DNA of 64,000 bases from Achatina immaculata (GCA_009760885.1 CM019696.1:44849358-44913357); one strand, 5' to 3'; positions 10,215 to 22,800 are shown, counted from the stretch's first letter. Notes: a model not told the origin generated them from the sequence alone. Program-made: numbers and translations.

Positions 10215-10359
10215 CTTTATGAACCATTTGAAGAAATATACCACATTTGGGGTCATGCAATGGTTTGAATTCTAATTTTTCATTGTGAGGGGAATTAATT
10301 TAAACCCAGCTACTGAAGTGCACAGCCAGTCCAGTTGCAAAACCTGATATTTGTGTTAG

Positions 10360-10523
10360 GGTTCATTCATTCACTCATTCATTCATTCATTCATTTGCAT
10401 GTCCCTTGCGGAACTTTGCCTCCCTAACAGCACTTCTGTAGGCCTCTCGGTTGTGAGCAAGATTTCCTGCTGCTGATGCATCCATTTGAAGATTATCAAC
10501 GATGTCTTGCAGCCATCTTCGCC
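10360..10523 (-). mobile_element. LINE family D, 164-bp 3' stub with (GAAT)n tail
   Basis: A second short 3' end of family D, 130 bp from the first and in the same orientation, with a long (attc)n tail at 10360-10394. The 9-bp target duplication ttgtgttag lies at 10351-10359 and 10524-10532. It is an independent insertion because its target and tail differ from its neighbour's. Confidence 0.9.
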
Positions 10524-10532
10524 TTGTGTTAG

Positions 10533-12941
10533 AGTACAAGGGAAAAAATGTAATCCTTGAAAACTTTGCTAATATTTGATACTTATTTACTGTGGTGTGT
10601 ATTTGCCTTTGTTTCTCAATTTTATAACTACACTTGCATATTTTGTTAACATAGTTGGTAGTACAATGCTGACTACAAATGTCTTCATAAGAATAGTGTG
10701 AGAATCATACTGTAAATCAACATAGAACTAGTATTATTGGTTGATGTATTTTGAAGAATATGCTAATAAGAAAATTAGAGCACCTGCGAAGTTATCTAGA
10801 GTGCAAGAATGATGATATTTTAACTAGTTTTTGAATACTGAATAAATGTGAACATGTTGGATATAAATTTATATCTCCACTAGGTGTCTCCACTGGCAAC
10901 TTTTTTAGTCTCAGAAACCTTCATCATAAAATTATCAACCAGAGTAATTGCAAAGGAAGCTGTTAAGCGTACACCAGTTTTTTGGTTTTTTTTGTTGAAA
11001 ATGTGTTCATATTTTTCACATTAATGTAGACATGTTTTTTTCACTGAAAGGCTGTGGCTGATGTAAATAAATAATCTAAAACAATGATATAATGCTATGA
11101 TTTTCATCAGTTTCAGTCAATTTGAAGAAAAACCTTGTTTTTAAAAGAAGTGCATGCATTGTTAGCTTTCAGCAGATCTTTACAAGGGTTTAAATAATGA
11201 TAATTCAATAACCATAGCATCAGATCTCATGATAACTCTGTTCTTATTCTGAATCAGTATGACCTCAATCATAGACTTACTCACTTAGATTGATTTTACT
11301 ATAAACATCTGTTTATTCTTGATTATGCTAAAAGCAGCCATGTATTCTGGTATACAAGCAGACATTCTGCCACATCACATGCAGTTTTCTTTGTTTGGAT
11401 GTATTAGGCACAAAATTGGCGACCCAGTCTTTACATGAAAAGCCAGTTCACTACAGTTATGTTACTTTTTGCACTTTCTGTAATTATTTGTCTTGATTTG
11501 GTGTATTGTGTGTGGTTTTTTTTTCCATTCTTGAGAATCTGTTGAACTGATGGACAAAATGAAGAGCAGACTGAAATGCCTAGAGGTGTGCCCAAATAAA
11601 ATGATTAAAGTCCTTTCTGTCTTTCTTGAGAAGATTTGCTCACAAGAGTAGGTAATTCCATACATTTTTAATACATTACATACTGTGCTGTTCCGTACAG
11701 TTTAAGACTTAAATTACACTATTCTAGGCAATCCAGTCCGCATTTATAAATTACACTGTTCTAAAGTTTTAAATTACACTGTTCTAGGCAACAGAAGTCT
11801 AAAACTCCATATAATAAATATCTAATATGCTAAATATATGAAAAATTGGCTTTTGTCTTGAAAAAAAAAATTAACAAAAAAAAATAACATTTAAATTGCT
11901 AGTTTTAGGCTTATCCTTTCAGTAAATGTTAAGTAATTTTTAATGTTAAGTTTATTGGATAAAATGTTATTTAAAATAAGCCCAGGTTATGTTTGTCAGG
12001 TAATTTGTAAACTTTTATGCTTAAAATAAATTATATTAATAGCCAAACTTTGATAACATTTTGATGCATGTAGCATTCTTTTTCAGTTTATCTCCGTATC
12101 ATATAATGATAAATATATATTTTGGGGAAGTTTGTAGCTCTAACACTTATTTCAGAATTACTTCCAATCATTGTATGCTTCATGAGCGCAGTAGACAAAC
12201 ATTTTTTCTGTTTGTTTTCTGCTTTCATTCAAATTTCAGCTGGAATTTAAAGTTTTTAATTACTGAAGATTGACTTTAAAATAACATCTCCATCAACTTA
12301 TGGCAGATTTTGTTTAATGGCTGCCCTCTGCTGATACAGAAGTCATGACATAAATCTCTGTCAGTAATTTTTTCTTCGTCAGGATTAAAGTGTAAAAACA
12401 AGAAGAAATAAAAGTCTTAGTGATAGTGTCACTGCCATTATCCTGTACCATCCACCCAGTAATATTACATCTGAGTAGTGTAACTTTCTTTCTTGGGTTT
12501 TCCATTTGTAGCTTAAATGTTTATCTAAACATTTTGGAAGCTGAGTTTTAAAACTTTAGGATCTCTTTATTTTAGGCTATAGATTAATTTTCATTTTATT
12601 CCAACCACTTTATTTTTAGAGTTTCCAAATTAAAAAAGAAGGATGTAAATTATGTGAGATGAATGACATAAAGTAGGTTATGTTTTAATTGTGCCCATAG
12701 GAGTTTCAGAAAGTACTGCAGTATTTCTTGAATTTTACACTGAAATGACAGTACCATATTTCTAGAAGATTCTGAGAACATATCTTGGTAAGCCAAGCTG
12801 GACATGCTTTGGCCACATATCTGTCTGTTTTGTTTAATGATCATTCACAAGCTGCTGATGACCTTGTTTGTTCCAGATGATATTTACATTACTGGTGCTT
12901 GACAAGAATAATCTGACACTACTGTTCTAATTTTGTCAGCC
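10533..12941. other. Intergenic, nothing recognised
   Basis: 2.4 kb of AT-rich DNA. Short phrases such as aaattacactgttctagg recur at 11700-11800, but there is no sustained array, family-like frame or transposon end that I can support. Confidence 0.5.
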
Positions 12942-15154
12942 TGTTGTCTCTGCTAAGTCATAGCATTGAGAGAGAAAGTTGGCACGTGTTTGTATGTAAC
13001 TGTTGTCTCTGCTAAGTCATAGCATTGAAGGAGAAAGTTGGCATGTGTTTGTATGTAACTGTTGTCTCTGCTAAGTCATAGCATTGAAAGAGAAAGTTGG
13101 CATGTGTTTGTGTGTAACTGTTGTCTCTGCTAAGTCATAGCATTGAGAGAGAAAGTTGGCACGTGTTTGTGTGTAACTGTTGTCTCTGCTAAGTCATAGC
13201 ATTGAGAGAGAAAGTTGGCACGTGTTTGTGTGTAACTGTTGTCTCTGCTAAGTCATAGCATTGAGAGAGAAAGTTGGCACGTGTTTGTATGTAACTGTTG
13301 TCTCTGCTAAGTCATAGCATTGAAGGAGAAAGTTGGCATGTGTTTGTATGTAACTGTTGTCTCTGCTAAGTCATAGCATTGAGAGAGAAAGTTGGCATGT
13401 GTTTGTATGTAACTGTTGTCTCTGCTAAGTCATAGCATTGAAGGAGAAAGTTGGCATGTGTTTGTATGTAACTGTTGTCTCTGCTAAGTCATAGCATTGA
13501 AAGAGAAAGTTGGCACGTGTTTGTGTGTAACTGTTGTCTCTGCTAAGTCATAGAATTGGGAGAGAAAGTTGGCACGTGTTTGTGTGTAACTGTTGTCTCT
13601 GCTAAGTCATAGCATTGAGAGAGAAAGTTGGCACGTGTTTGTGTGTAACTGTTGTCTCTGCTAAGTCATAGAATTGGGAGAGAAAGTTGGCACGTGTTTG
13701 TGTGTAACTGTTGTCTCTGCTAAGTCATAGCATTGAGAGAGAAAGTTGGCACGTGTTTGTATGTAACTGTTGTCTCTGCTAAGTCATAGCATTGAGAGAG
13801 AAAGTTGGCACGTGTTTGTATGTAACTGTTGTCTCTGCTAAGTCATAGAATTGGGAGAGAAAGTTGGCACGTGTTTGTGTGTAACTGTTGTCTCTGCTAA
13901 GTCATAGAATTGAAAGAGAAAGTTGGCACGTGTTTGTGTGTAACTGTTGTCTCTGCTAAGTCATAGCATTGAGAGAGAAGTTGGCACGTGTTTGTGTGTA
14001 ACTGTTGTCTCTGCTAAGTCATAGAATTGGGAGAGAAAGTTGGCACGTGTTTGTGTGTAACTGTTGTCTCTGCTAAGTCATAGAATTGAAAGAGAAAGTT
14101 GGCACGTGTTTGTGTGTAACTGTTGTCTCTGCTAAGTCATAGCATTGAGAGAGAAAGTTGGCACGTGTTTGTGTGTAACTGTTGTCTCTGCTAAGTCATA
14201 GCATTGAGAGAGAAAGTTGGCACGTGTTTGTGTGTAACTGTTGTCTCTGCTAAGTCATAGAATTGAAAGAGAAAGTTGGCACGTGTTTGTATGTAACTGT
14301 TGTCTCTGCTAAGTCATAGCATTGAAAGAGAAAGTTGGCACGTGTTTGTGTGTAACTGTTGTCTCTGCTAAGTCATAGCACTGAGAGCAAAGAGAAAGTT
14401 GGCACGTGTTTGTATGTAACTGTTGTCTCTGCTAAGTCATAGCATTGAAAGAGAAAGTTGGCATGTGTTTGTGTGTAACTGTTGTCTCTGCTAAGTCATA
14501 GAATTGAAAGAGAAAGTTGGCACGTGTTTGTATGTAACTGTTGTCTCTGCTAAGTCATAGCACTGAGAGCAAAGAGAAAGTTGGCACGTGTTTGTATGTA
14601 ACTGTTGTCTCTGCTAAGTCATAGCACTGAGAGCAAAGAGAAAGTTGGCACGTGTTTGTATGTAACTGTTGTCTCTGCTAAGTCATAGCACTGAGAGCAA
14701 AGAGAAAGTTGGCACGTGTTTGTGTGTAACTGTTGTCTCTGCTAAGTCATAGCACTGAGAGCAAAGAGAAAGTTGGCACGTGTTTGTATGTAACTGTTGT
14801 CTCTGCTAAGTCATAGCATTGAAAGAGAAAGTTGGCATGTGTTTGTGTGTAACTGTTGTCTCTGCTAAGTCATAGAATTGAAAGAGAAAGTTGGCACGTG
14901 TTTGTATGTAACTGTTGTCTCTGCTAAGTCATAGAATTGAAAGAGAAAGTTGGCACGTGTTTGTATGTAACTGTTGTCTCTGCTAAGTCATAGAATTGAA
15001 AGAGAAAGTTGGCACGTGTTTGTATGTAACTGTTGTCTCTGCTAAGTCATAGCACTGAGAGCAAAGAGAAAGTTGGCACGTGTTTGTGTGTAACTGTTGT
15101 CTCTGCTAAGTCATAGCACTGAGAGCAAAGAGAAAGTTGGTATGTGTTTGTGTA
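12942..15154 (+). repeat. 59-bp minisatellite, about 37 copies
   Basis: A 2.2-kb head-to-tail array of a 59-bp unit containing gttgtctctgctaagtcata, then gcattgagagagaaagttgg, then cacgtgtttgtgtgtaact. A longer variant unit (about 64 bp, with cactgagagcaaagagaaag) appears from about 14380 and dominates the right end. Most units hold CACGTG, an E-box palindrome; others have CATGTG. Each unit also holds TAAGTCA, close to an AP-1 site. Flanking DNA shows no gene, so its origin is unknown. Confidence 0.96.
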
Positions 15155-16735
15155 TAGTGTATCACTTCATTGTTCAGGCTTGTGCTTACAGTAAAGTGTT
15201 AATTGTAGTGAGCTGACATCAAAAGAGGATCACAGAATTTTAAATAGTAATAATCACTTGAATGGTGTGGATTTTTTTCTTTTTTCTTTCTTTTGTTTGG
15301 TAAAGAAAAAGCTCCATGACTGTTGTTTTCAAAGATGGTATAACTGAGAAAATTAACTAATCTGGTAAAAATCATCAGTTTTCATTTCAAGTCATCATTT
15401 TTTAAACGGTTACAACTTGTATGAGTGATGAAAATGTTCTTATCCAATACTCTTGTTTAATAAACCACTCTCTGTACTTTCTAACAATATTAATAGGGAT
15501 ATTTTATCTTCATTGCTGTGTTGGACATCATTTTCCATTCATATTTTTTTTTAACTGAAAATTTGGAGGAGTGGCTACGTGAATACGGGCCAGGCCTCAC
15601 AGCTTTGCAACTCCTAACAACTTTCTGTCAAGTTTTATTTTATGACTCACTGTCATGTCATAATTGATTATTTCTCATACATTTTATTAATGTCTGGAAA
15701 AAGAATTGATTTTGTTGATGCATTTTTGAGAAACATTGTGTCATAATTTAGAGGAAGAAAGAAAAAAAAAATGAACAAGATGAGCATTGTGTATGACTGA
15801 ATTTGTCTAAATGTAAGAGAGGGAGAGTTTAATTATGGTAGTGTATATCTTTGTTTTTCTGTACTTATTTGTTTTGTTTTGTTTCAGTTTTACAGTTTTA
15901 TTTATGATAACTTTAATATGATTTAATGTATTGTGTGATTACAGTATTAATTTTTCCTATTTAAAACATAAACATTTGAGAACATAATCTTTAACTGAAT
16001 ATTTGAGAATATAATCATTATAATAATTTTGTAATAAATTTTACTTGTAATATTTATCACATATTGCATGAAAATTGCTGTTCATTTAGAATGTTTTTTT
16101 ATAGTCACTTATTGTTTATGGGATGTCACTTTTTCTGCAGCATGAAGAAATATTACACTCAGTTAACCTTAGTCGAGGTGAGGACTGAGATTAAGTTGCT
16201 TCTAGCAAGTGATGTATGGTGCAGTTGTACAAAAAAAAAAAAAAAGAAGAAAAGGTAAGAAGAAATGGCAGAAGGCTATAAAATGAGCACAGATAAATGT
16301 AAAAAAAAAAGCAGTAACAAACTATTATTTCAGCTGTATGACTTTATTGAAGATGATAAAAGTAATGAAAGAGACAAACACAAAAATAGCACTTACCTGG
16401 CAGAAGTCCTCTTGATTATGAGGTCAAGCAAGTAGTTTGTTCTAATTTACAGAGTGGTTGGTGTTTCAGCTGAGATGTTTATAAATAAAATAGCATTTAG
16501 TGATACATCTTTTAAGTAATAAATAATTTGTAAAGTAACAGATAAAGAAGCAGCTGGCTCAGCATCATCAATTATATTGATCACCATTGATCTGTTGACA
16601 TTGTAAATGTAATATATGCCACCATTCCTCAGTACAGTGTAACTATTTTATTTCTGTATATGCTGTATTGTTTTTATCTTTTGTTTTATGTATATGTGTA
16701 TACTGTACTCTTTTTCCTGTCTCTCTCATGCTCTC
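15155..16735. other. Intergenic, nothing recognised
   Basis: AT-rich DNA with several homopolymer A runs (for example 16230-16245 and 16301-16310). No gene, transposon end or array was identified. Confidence 0.5.
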
Positions 16736-16748
16736 TCCTTCTCTCTCA

Positions 16749-16784
<36 letters not shown>
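16736..16784. repeat. (CT)n-(AT)n microsatellite
   Basis: A run of CT dinucleotides passing directly into AT dinucleotides. Confidence 0.95.
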
Positions 16785-16799
16785 GTAGTCCATGCCAAT

Positions 16800-17005
16800 C
16801 AGTCATTGGTCATCATTTATTTCTACACCATCTACATCTATAAGATGTGTGTTGGTCCATGCTTTGTGCCAGTCTTTTAGTCCATCAGGTATCTTGTTTC
16901 TTTGTCTTCTTCTGTTCCTTTTTTCTCTTCAGTTTTCCTGTTGTCACTAGGCGTTCCAGTTTGGCTTTTCTCAGAACATGTCCTACAATTCTGGACTGTC
17001 ATGTT
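16800..17005 (-). pseudogene. Decayed LINE C-terminal relic
   Basis: On the minus strand, pieces in shifted frames read GHVLRKAKLERLVTTGKLKR and KDWHKAWTN, resembling the GH(V/L)xR...GK(I/L)xG(R/K)RxRGR...W tail common to RTE-like reverse transcriptases. No catalytic region remains. The call rests on short motifs only. Confidence 0.4.
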
Positions 17006-17387
17006 CTGAATTTTGCCATCTCTGCATATGCTGTACTGAATTTTTTTTTTTTTTCCTTTCTTGTACATATTGAATGTTTGTTTGTCTGTGCAGATACTGT
17101 TCTGTATTTTTTATTTCTCTATACGATGTACTATGTTTTTGATCCATCTGTATGCCATACTGTTTTTCTCATTGATATGCATACTATACTGTTTTTAATG
17201 TGTACTACATCTGTTCATCTGTATCTTGTATTATATTGTCTTTATCTGTTCATGTGTTATTCTGTTTTATTTGTGTGTATGCTGTACTATACTTTTGTGT
17301 GTATGTCATATTGGTTTTATTGGTTTGGGTGCTATATTATTTTTAAAAGGTATGTATACTGAGGTTTGTTTGACCTTATTATCTTTG

Positions 17388-17668
17388 TTAGCCGGGTGGT
17401 TAGGTGCTCAGTTTACTAATCCTGTCGTCCCAGGTTCAGTCCCAGCAGTGGGATTTTTTTCTGGTACACACTAAAACAAAAATAAGGCCCCAGGTTTCAC
17501 CCAGCCTCTAAAACTTGGTACCAGAGAAATCTGGGAAGGTAAATCAACCAGGCGTGATACTGACCACATCAGACTTTCATGTGCCGAAGGTCATGGAAGA
17601 CACGGGCCTAACACCGTATTCCCCAGTACGCCTTCACGGCAGGGAAACGGGAATTTTACCTTTAACTT
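17388..17668 (+). mobile_element. tRNA-derived SINE, second type
   Basis: Starts with a tRNA-like head holding an A box (TTAGCCGGGTGGTTAGGTGC) and a B box (GGTTCAGTCCC), then a body of about 180 bp and a tail with ttacctttaactttt. Perfect 12-bp target duplications, ttattatctttg, lie at 17376-17387 and 17669-17680. The body differs from that of the SINE at 7977, but the tails are alike. Confidence 0.88.
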
Positions 17669-17680
17669 TTATTATCTTTG

Positions 17681-18232
17681 GACACATTTTCCAGTTGTCC
17701 ATCACTTAGCCCACAACTGCAGCATTATGTTGATTATATCTCATTAGATGTGAATGTAAGAAAACATTTTGTTTGTGCTGTGTGTATCCGTTGCCTCCAG
17801 TTTCAGCCCACACTTGTCTCTGCTTGTTGTTTTTCACATATTACCTTCCCATAACCCGTATTGTTCTGCGTATTTGATGTTAACTGATAATTTTTATACA
17901 GTCATCTTTGACCATCAGCTTTCTAGTGGTTATGTCAGTGAGAAGGACAGGTTCACCCTAATAGGATATTCATTACAAAATTTTACACTGAACACTGAAA
18001 GTAGCACTTGTGCTTGTAGGCTTTTAGTTAAAATATGGCATGGGCAGCATTTAGAAAATAAAAATGTGCCAAACACAGATCAGCCATTATTCACTTGTTC
18101 AGCTTAGCCATAAAAAATGTGAATAACATACAGCAAAAACATAATAGTTTTCAACATGGGGTACAATAATGCAACTTGAACATATCATGACATGGAAAGA
18201 TAATGATTCATGAACATATTTATGTTGAATAT
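17681..18232. other. Intergenic, nothing recognised
   Basis: AT-rich DNA between the SINE and the tandem duplication. The open frame at 17769-18107 has no recognisable family character. Confidence 0.45.
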
Positions 18233-19391
18233 GCATAACAAATATCGCCGTTAGTTTTGGGGTTTTGGATGTTTTTGTTGCCACTAAGTATCTTGCTCAT
18301 GCATTCACACTGGTATTTGGAATAGATAGCTCTAATACAGCTCTATACCACAGTACATTTTGATAATTTACCAGTTAAAAAAAGGTAGGAACATCTTAAT
18401 ATGAGGAAGATGTAGGCAAAGAATATTATGATGTTATAACAATTGGAGGTTATGAAATACCAGAGATTAGGTATGCTGATGACACAGTATTACTGTCCAC
18501 AACACAAAAAAGGAATGGAAAAACTAATTATGTCAGTCCATAAGAACAGTGAAGACCAAAACCGATATCTTAACTCGAAGAAAACTATAATGACGACAAC
18601 TGACAAAACAAATAAGACAGCTGAAATATGTATCAATGAGGAAAAACTGGAAGAAGTGGAGAGTTTTGAATATCTTGGATCATTACTAACTAGTAATGGA
18701 GATACAATGAGGGAAATTAAAAGGAGGACATTGTCACTGTTCAAAAAATAAAGCAACTAAAAAAAGCTGTGGAGAGGAATAGACAACTACAAAAATAAGA
18801 TTTTTAAGGGCGTGCATCTTTCCCATCGCAACATATGCCTGTGAGACCTGGACACTTAACAAAACAGCTAAGAAACACATAAATGCCTTTGAATGTAAAT
18901 GTTACAGAAGAGTTCTTCAAATATTATGGACACAAAAAAGAACAAATATATCTATACTACAAGAACTTAATATTGAAGTAGGTTGGCAAGTAAAGAGGAT
19001 TAAACAGAGAAAACTTAAATATTTTGGACACATTAAATGTCATGAAAATTTAGAGTAGACCAGTCTTGGAAGGATACATAATAGGAAAAAGAAAAAGAGG
19101 AAGACCAAGACAAAGATGGCTGCAAGACATCGTTGATGATCTGCGAATGGACGCATCAGCAGCAGACCATCTTGCTTACAACCTACAGGCCTACAGGAGA
19201 GCTGTTAAGGAGGCAAAGTTCCTCAAGGGACATGCAAATTACTGACTGACTGAATATGGAAGCTATTCAAAAATCAACCTCCAATTGGCTGGTTAAAAGA
19301 AAATAAAAGTCAAAAGCAGATACAAAAAATGTAGTTATGTACAAAGCTTACATACATAACTTACATACATAACTGCATTACTTTTCAATAT
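18233..19391. repeat. 1,159-bp tandem duplication, copy 1
   Basis: First of two adjacent copies that I find identical base for base where I compared them; both translated frames inside are identical too. The unit holds about 160 bp of unique DNA, a LINE D fragment and a tail with repeated acttacatacataac. Copy 2 starts where copy 1 ends, at cttttcaatatacataac. Confidence 0.95.
18394..19250 (+). mobile_element. LINE family D fragment (in duplication copy 1)
   Basis: The 3' part of an RTE-like LINE from just before the YADD motif (EIRYADDTVLLST at 18466-18504) through the thumb (VESFEYLGSLLTSNGDTM) to the C-terminal HINAFECKCYRRVLQI and RRQWLQDIVDDL-like blocks. Frameshifts near 18745 and 18800 and a TAG near 19055 break the frame. 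It ends catgcaaattactgactgac, a (GACT)n-type tail. Confidence 0.88.
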
Positions 19392-20550
19392 ACATAACAA
19401 ATATCGCCGTTAGTTTTGGGGTTTTGGATGTTTTTGTTGCCACTAAGTATCTTGCTCATGCATTCACACTGGTATTTGGAATAGATAGCTCTAATACAGC
19501 TCTATACCACAGTACATTTTGATAATTTACCAGTTAAAAAAAGGTAGGAACATCTTAATATGAGGAAGATGTAGGCAAAGAATATTATGATGTTATAACA
19601 ATTGGAGGTTATGAAATACCAGAGATTAGGTATGCTGATGACACAGTATTACTGTCCACAACACAAAAAAGGAATGGAAAAACTAATTATGTCAGTCCAT
19701 AAGAACAGTGAAGACCAAAACCGATATCTTAACTCGAAGAAAACTATAATGACGACAACTGACAAAACAAATAAGACAGCTGAAATATGTATCAATGAGG
19801 AAAAACTGGAAGAAGTGGAGAGTTTTGAATATCTTGGATCATTACTAACTAGTAATGGAGATACAATGAGGGAAATTAAAAGGAGGACATTGTCACTGTT
19901 CAAAAAATAAAGCAACTAAAAAAAGCTGTGGAGAGGAATAGACAACTACAAAAATAAGATTTTTAAGGGCGTGCATCTTTCCCATCGCAACATATGCCTG
20001 TGAGACCTGGACACTTAACAAAACAGCTAAGAAACACATAAATGCCTTTGAATGTAAATGTTACAGAAGAGTTCTTCAAATATTATGGACACAAAAAAGA
20101 ACAAATATATCTATACTACAAGAACTTAATATTGAAGTAGGTTGGCAAGTAAAGAGGATTAAACAGAGAAAACTTAAATATTTTGGACACATTAAATGTC
20201 ATGAAAATTTAGAGTAGACCAGTCTTGGAAGGATACATAATAGGAAAAAGAAAAAGAGGAAGACCAAGACAAAGATGGCTGCAAGACATCGTTGATGATC
20301 TGCGAATGGACGCATCAGCAGCAGACCATCTTGCTTACAACCTACAGGCCTACAGGAGAGCTGTTAAGGAGGCAAAGTTCCTCAAGGGACATGCAAATTA
20401 CTGACTGACTGAATATGGAAGCTATTCAAAAATCAACCTCCAATTGGCTGGTTAAAAGAAAATAAAAGTCAAAAGCAGATACAAAAAATGTAGTTATGTA
20501 CAAAGCTTACATACATAACTTACATACATAACTGCATTACTTTTCAATAT
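19392..20550. repeat. 1,159-bp tandem duplication, copy 2
   Basis: Second copy of the unit at 18233, offset by exactly 1,159 bp. It ends at cttttcaatatac, after which sequence diverges. The absence of visible differences means either a very recent duplication or an assembly error. Confidence 0.95.
19553..20409 (+). mobile_element. LINE family D fragment (in duplication copy 2)
   Basis: Same fragment as at 18394, with the same frameshifts and stop, duplicated with its flanks and not by transposition. It has no target duplications of its own. Confidence 0.88.
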
Positions 20551-20554
20551 ACAG

Positions 20555-20990
20555 TAGTTGCCACCCAAATGCATGCACTTGTACCAACTTTTGCATTTCT
20601 TCACCAAAGAATGGTGCTGCCAGGATATCCAATCTGTTGTTTACTCCATCCATGGGCTCCTCATTGGTTCTGAAGTGCTTGATGGTCAGTCAGACATTCA
20701 TCTCACTGAAGAGATTGTAATTGCTTGGAGCCAAGTCTGAGCTGTAAGGAGAGTGGTAAAACATGTCCTAGTTTCTACTCAAGTAAAGCCTTCGTGTGAG
20801 CTGCAGTGTGAAGCCACATTTTGTCATGCAAGAAAACAATGTCCTTGGAGACCATTTCATGTTTTTTTTAACTAGTCTCTCACAGAACAGTTGCTCATGT
20901 TGTCAACACACACAATACAGTTGATGCTGAATTTCTCCAGCACCGTATCCTTCTGCCTGCAAAAAATGAATCAACCACAGGCCTCACAGC
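20555..20990 (-). pseudogene. Decayed mariner transposase fragment
   Basis: On the minus strand the pieces KDIVFLHDKMWLHTAAHTKA and SPYSSDLAPSNYNLF match the second and third catalytic-Asp regions of mariner DD34D transposases (usually DNAxxH and SPDLAPxDY). The second Asp region has HDKMW where family members have DNA, and the third Asp is Asn. Several stops interrupt it. No inverted ends were found, so the element is truncated. Confidence 0.65.
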
Positions 20991-21212
20991 TGATAGGAAT
21001 GATGATTATATGTTTACTACTCAGTTGCTACTCATGTACAGCCAAACAAAATGGATTGAGGTGACATTTAGCAAGATAACACTTCACTGGTTACTACAGA
21101 GAAAATGCACCATGTTTCTATGGCAACTGGTTTATTTTTACCAGCAAATCAGAGCTTTATTTTGGAATGGCCCACTTGCTAACTAAACACAAAGTCACAT
21201 GATTTTTACATT

Positions 21213-21946
21213 CAGATTTCTCAGACAGACTAAAAGACAATATCAGATTTCTCAGACAGACTAAAAGACAATATCAGATTTCTCAGACAGACTAAAAGAC
21301 AATATCAGATTTCTCAGACAGACTAAAAGACAATATCAGATTTCTCAGACAGACTAAAAGACAATATCAGATTTCTCAGACAGACTAAAAGACAATATCA
21401 GATTCCTCAGACAGACTAAAAGACAATATCAGATTTCTCAGACAGACTAAAAGACAATATCAGATTTCTCAGACAGACTAAAAGACAATATCAGATTCCT
21501 CAGACAGACTAAAAGACAATATCAGATTCCTCAGACAGACTAAAAGACAATATCAGATTTCTCAGACAGACTAAAAGACAATATCAGATTTCTCAGACAG
21601 ACTAAAAGACAATATCAGATTCCTCAGACAGACTAAAAGACAATATCAGATTTCTCAGACAGACTAAAAGACAATATCAGATTTCTCAGACAGACTAAAA
21701 GACAATATCAGATTTCTCAGACAGACTAAAAGACAATATCAGATTCCTCAGACAGACTAAAAGACAATATCAGATTTCTCAGACAGACTAAAAGGCAATA
21801 TCAGATTCCTCAGACAAACTAAAAGACAATATCAGATTCCTCAGACAAACTAAATTCAGATTCCTCAGACAAACTAAAAGACAATATCAGATTCCTCAGA
21901 CAAACTAAAAGACAATATCAGATTCCTCAGACAGACTAAAAGGCAA
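21213..21946 (+). repeat. 31-bp minisatellite, about 23 copies
   Basis: Head-to-tail units of gatttctcagacagactaaa plus agacaatatca, with common variants gattcctcag and acaaactaaa. One unit near 21850 lacks the agacaatat segment. Variation is concentrated at the right end. Confidence 0.96.
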
Positions 21947-22039
21947 AATTTCTGAAAGCCAATTGAGCTGAAGCCATTTTTTTTTTTCTTTCATCATTTT
22001 TAAAGAAGTATTATTTGGAGATAAAGAGTAAAGTACACA

Positions 22040-22100
22040 TCATGCTGTGCTGTGCTGTGCTGTGCTGTTCTGTGCTGTGCTGTGCTATGCTGGTCTGTGC
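22040..22100 (+). repeat. (GCTGT)n pentanucleotide repeat
   Basis: About ten units of gctgt with a few substitutions. Confidence 0.93.
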
Positions 22101-22237
22101 TGTTTGAGCTCAGTTTTGTTGCTCTGCTTGATGAAGGTAAAAGTTATTCATAAGTTAGTTTTTCAGTTTTTGCAGTTTTGCTTCATTGTTCGTATATTTA
22201 TTATAATATTACATATTAATTATTATACATAATGACC

Positions 22238-22295
22238 CATGAAAGACCAGCCCACCTCACATAAAAGGGCACATGAGGTGGGCTGGTTTTTCATG
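22238..22295. other. 22-bp perfect hairpin (one G-U)
   Basis: Left arm catgaaagaccagcccacct + ca, 22238-22259; right arm tgaggtgggctggtttttca + tg, 22274-22295. All 22 positions pair in RNA, with a single G-U wobble, around a 14-nt loop. The GC-rich half of the stem stands out in AT-rich flanks. No inverted-end transposon or gene is attached to it. Confidence 0.85.
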
Positions 22296-22800
22296 ACCTA
22301 CCCTATATCTGATTACACAAACGTAAACACGTAGACTCACTTAGTTAATTTGATTATTTGTGATCCACATTCATATATTTTACTGCAGTATTGAATACAG
22401 AGTGTTGTAGTAGTACATTCTGTAGAATGAGAGTAATTAACCTTTTTTTTAACAGAGTGGAACTGAAAGCTTGGTTATGTGTATACTCTTTGTGTACAAG
22501 TCATATAATATAAAAATAACACATTTACCACATCTGAGAGTGAAATAAGCTTACATGTAATTATAATGTATCACATTTATTAGGCTAAAAGTTTTTGTTA
22601 TTGTGGTGCCTTCATTGTTCTAGTGTTTATAGTTACGAGTTTTGTCTGAGATAGGAAAGTGTGACTTAAACCAAAATAGACGAGAATCAGTTGTGTTGTA
22701 ATCTTGCTTCAGTCATGCTAATGAGATGGGCATGGTATGTGCATAATTAAATATACATTCATTATTTAACAAATTATGTCTTTCATTATTTTCTTTTTGT

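Larger units (their letters stand above)
21947..22800. other. Intergenic, with a short microsatellite and a hairpin
   Basis: AT-rich DNA. The only structures are the (GCTGT)n stretch at 22040-22100 and the hairpin at 22238-22295, both listed separately. The rest shows nothing. Confidence 0.5.
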
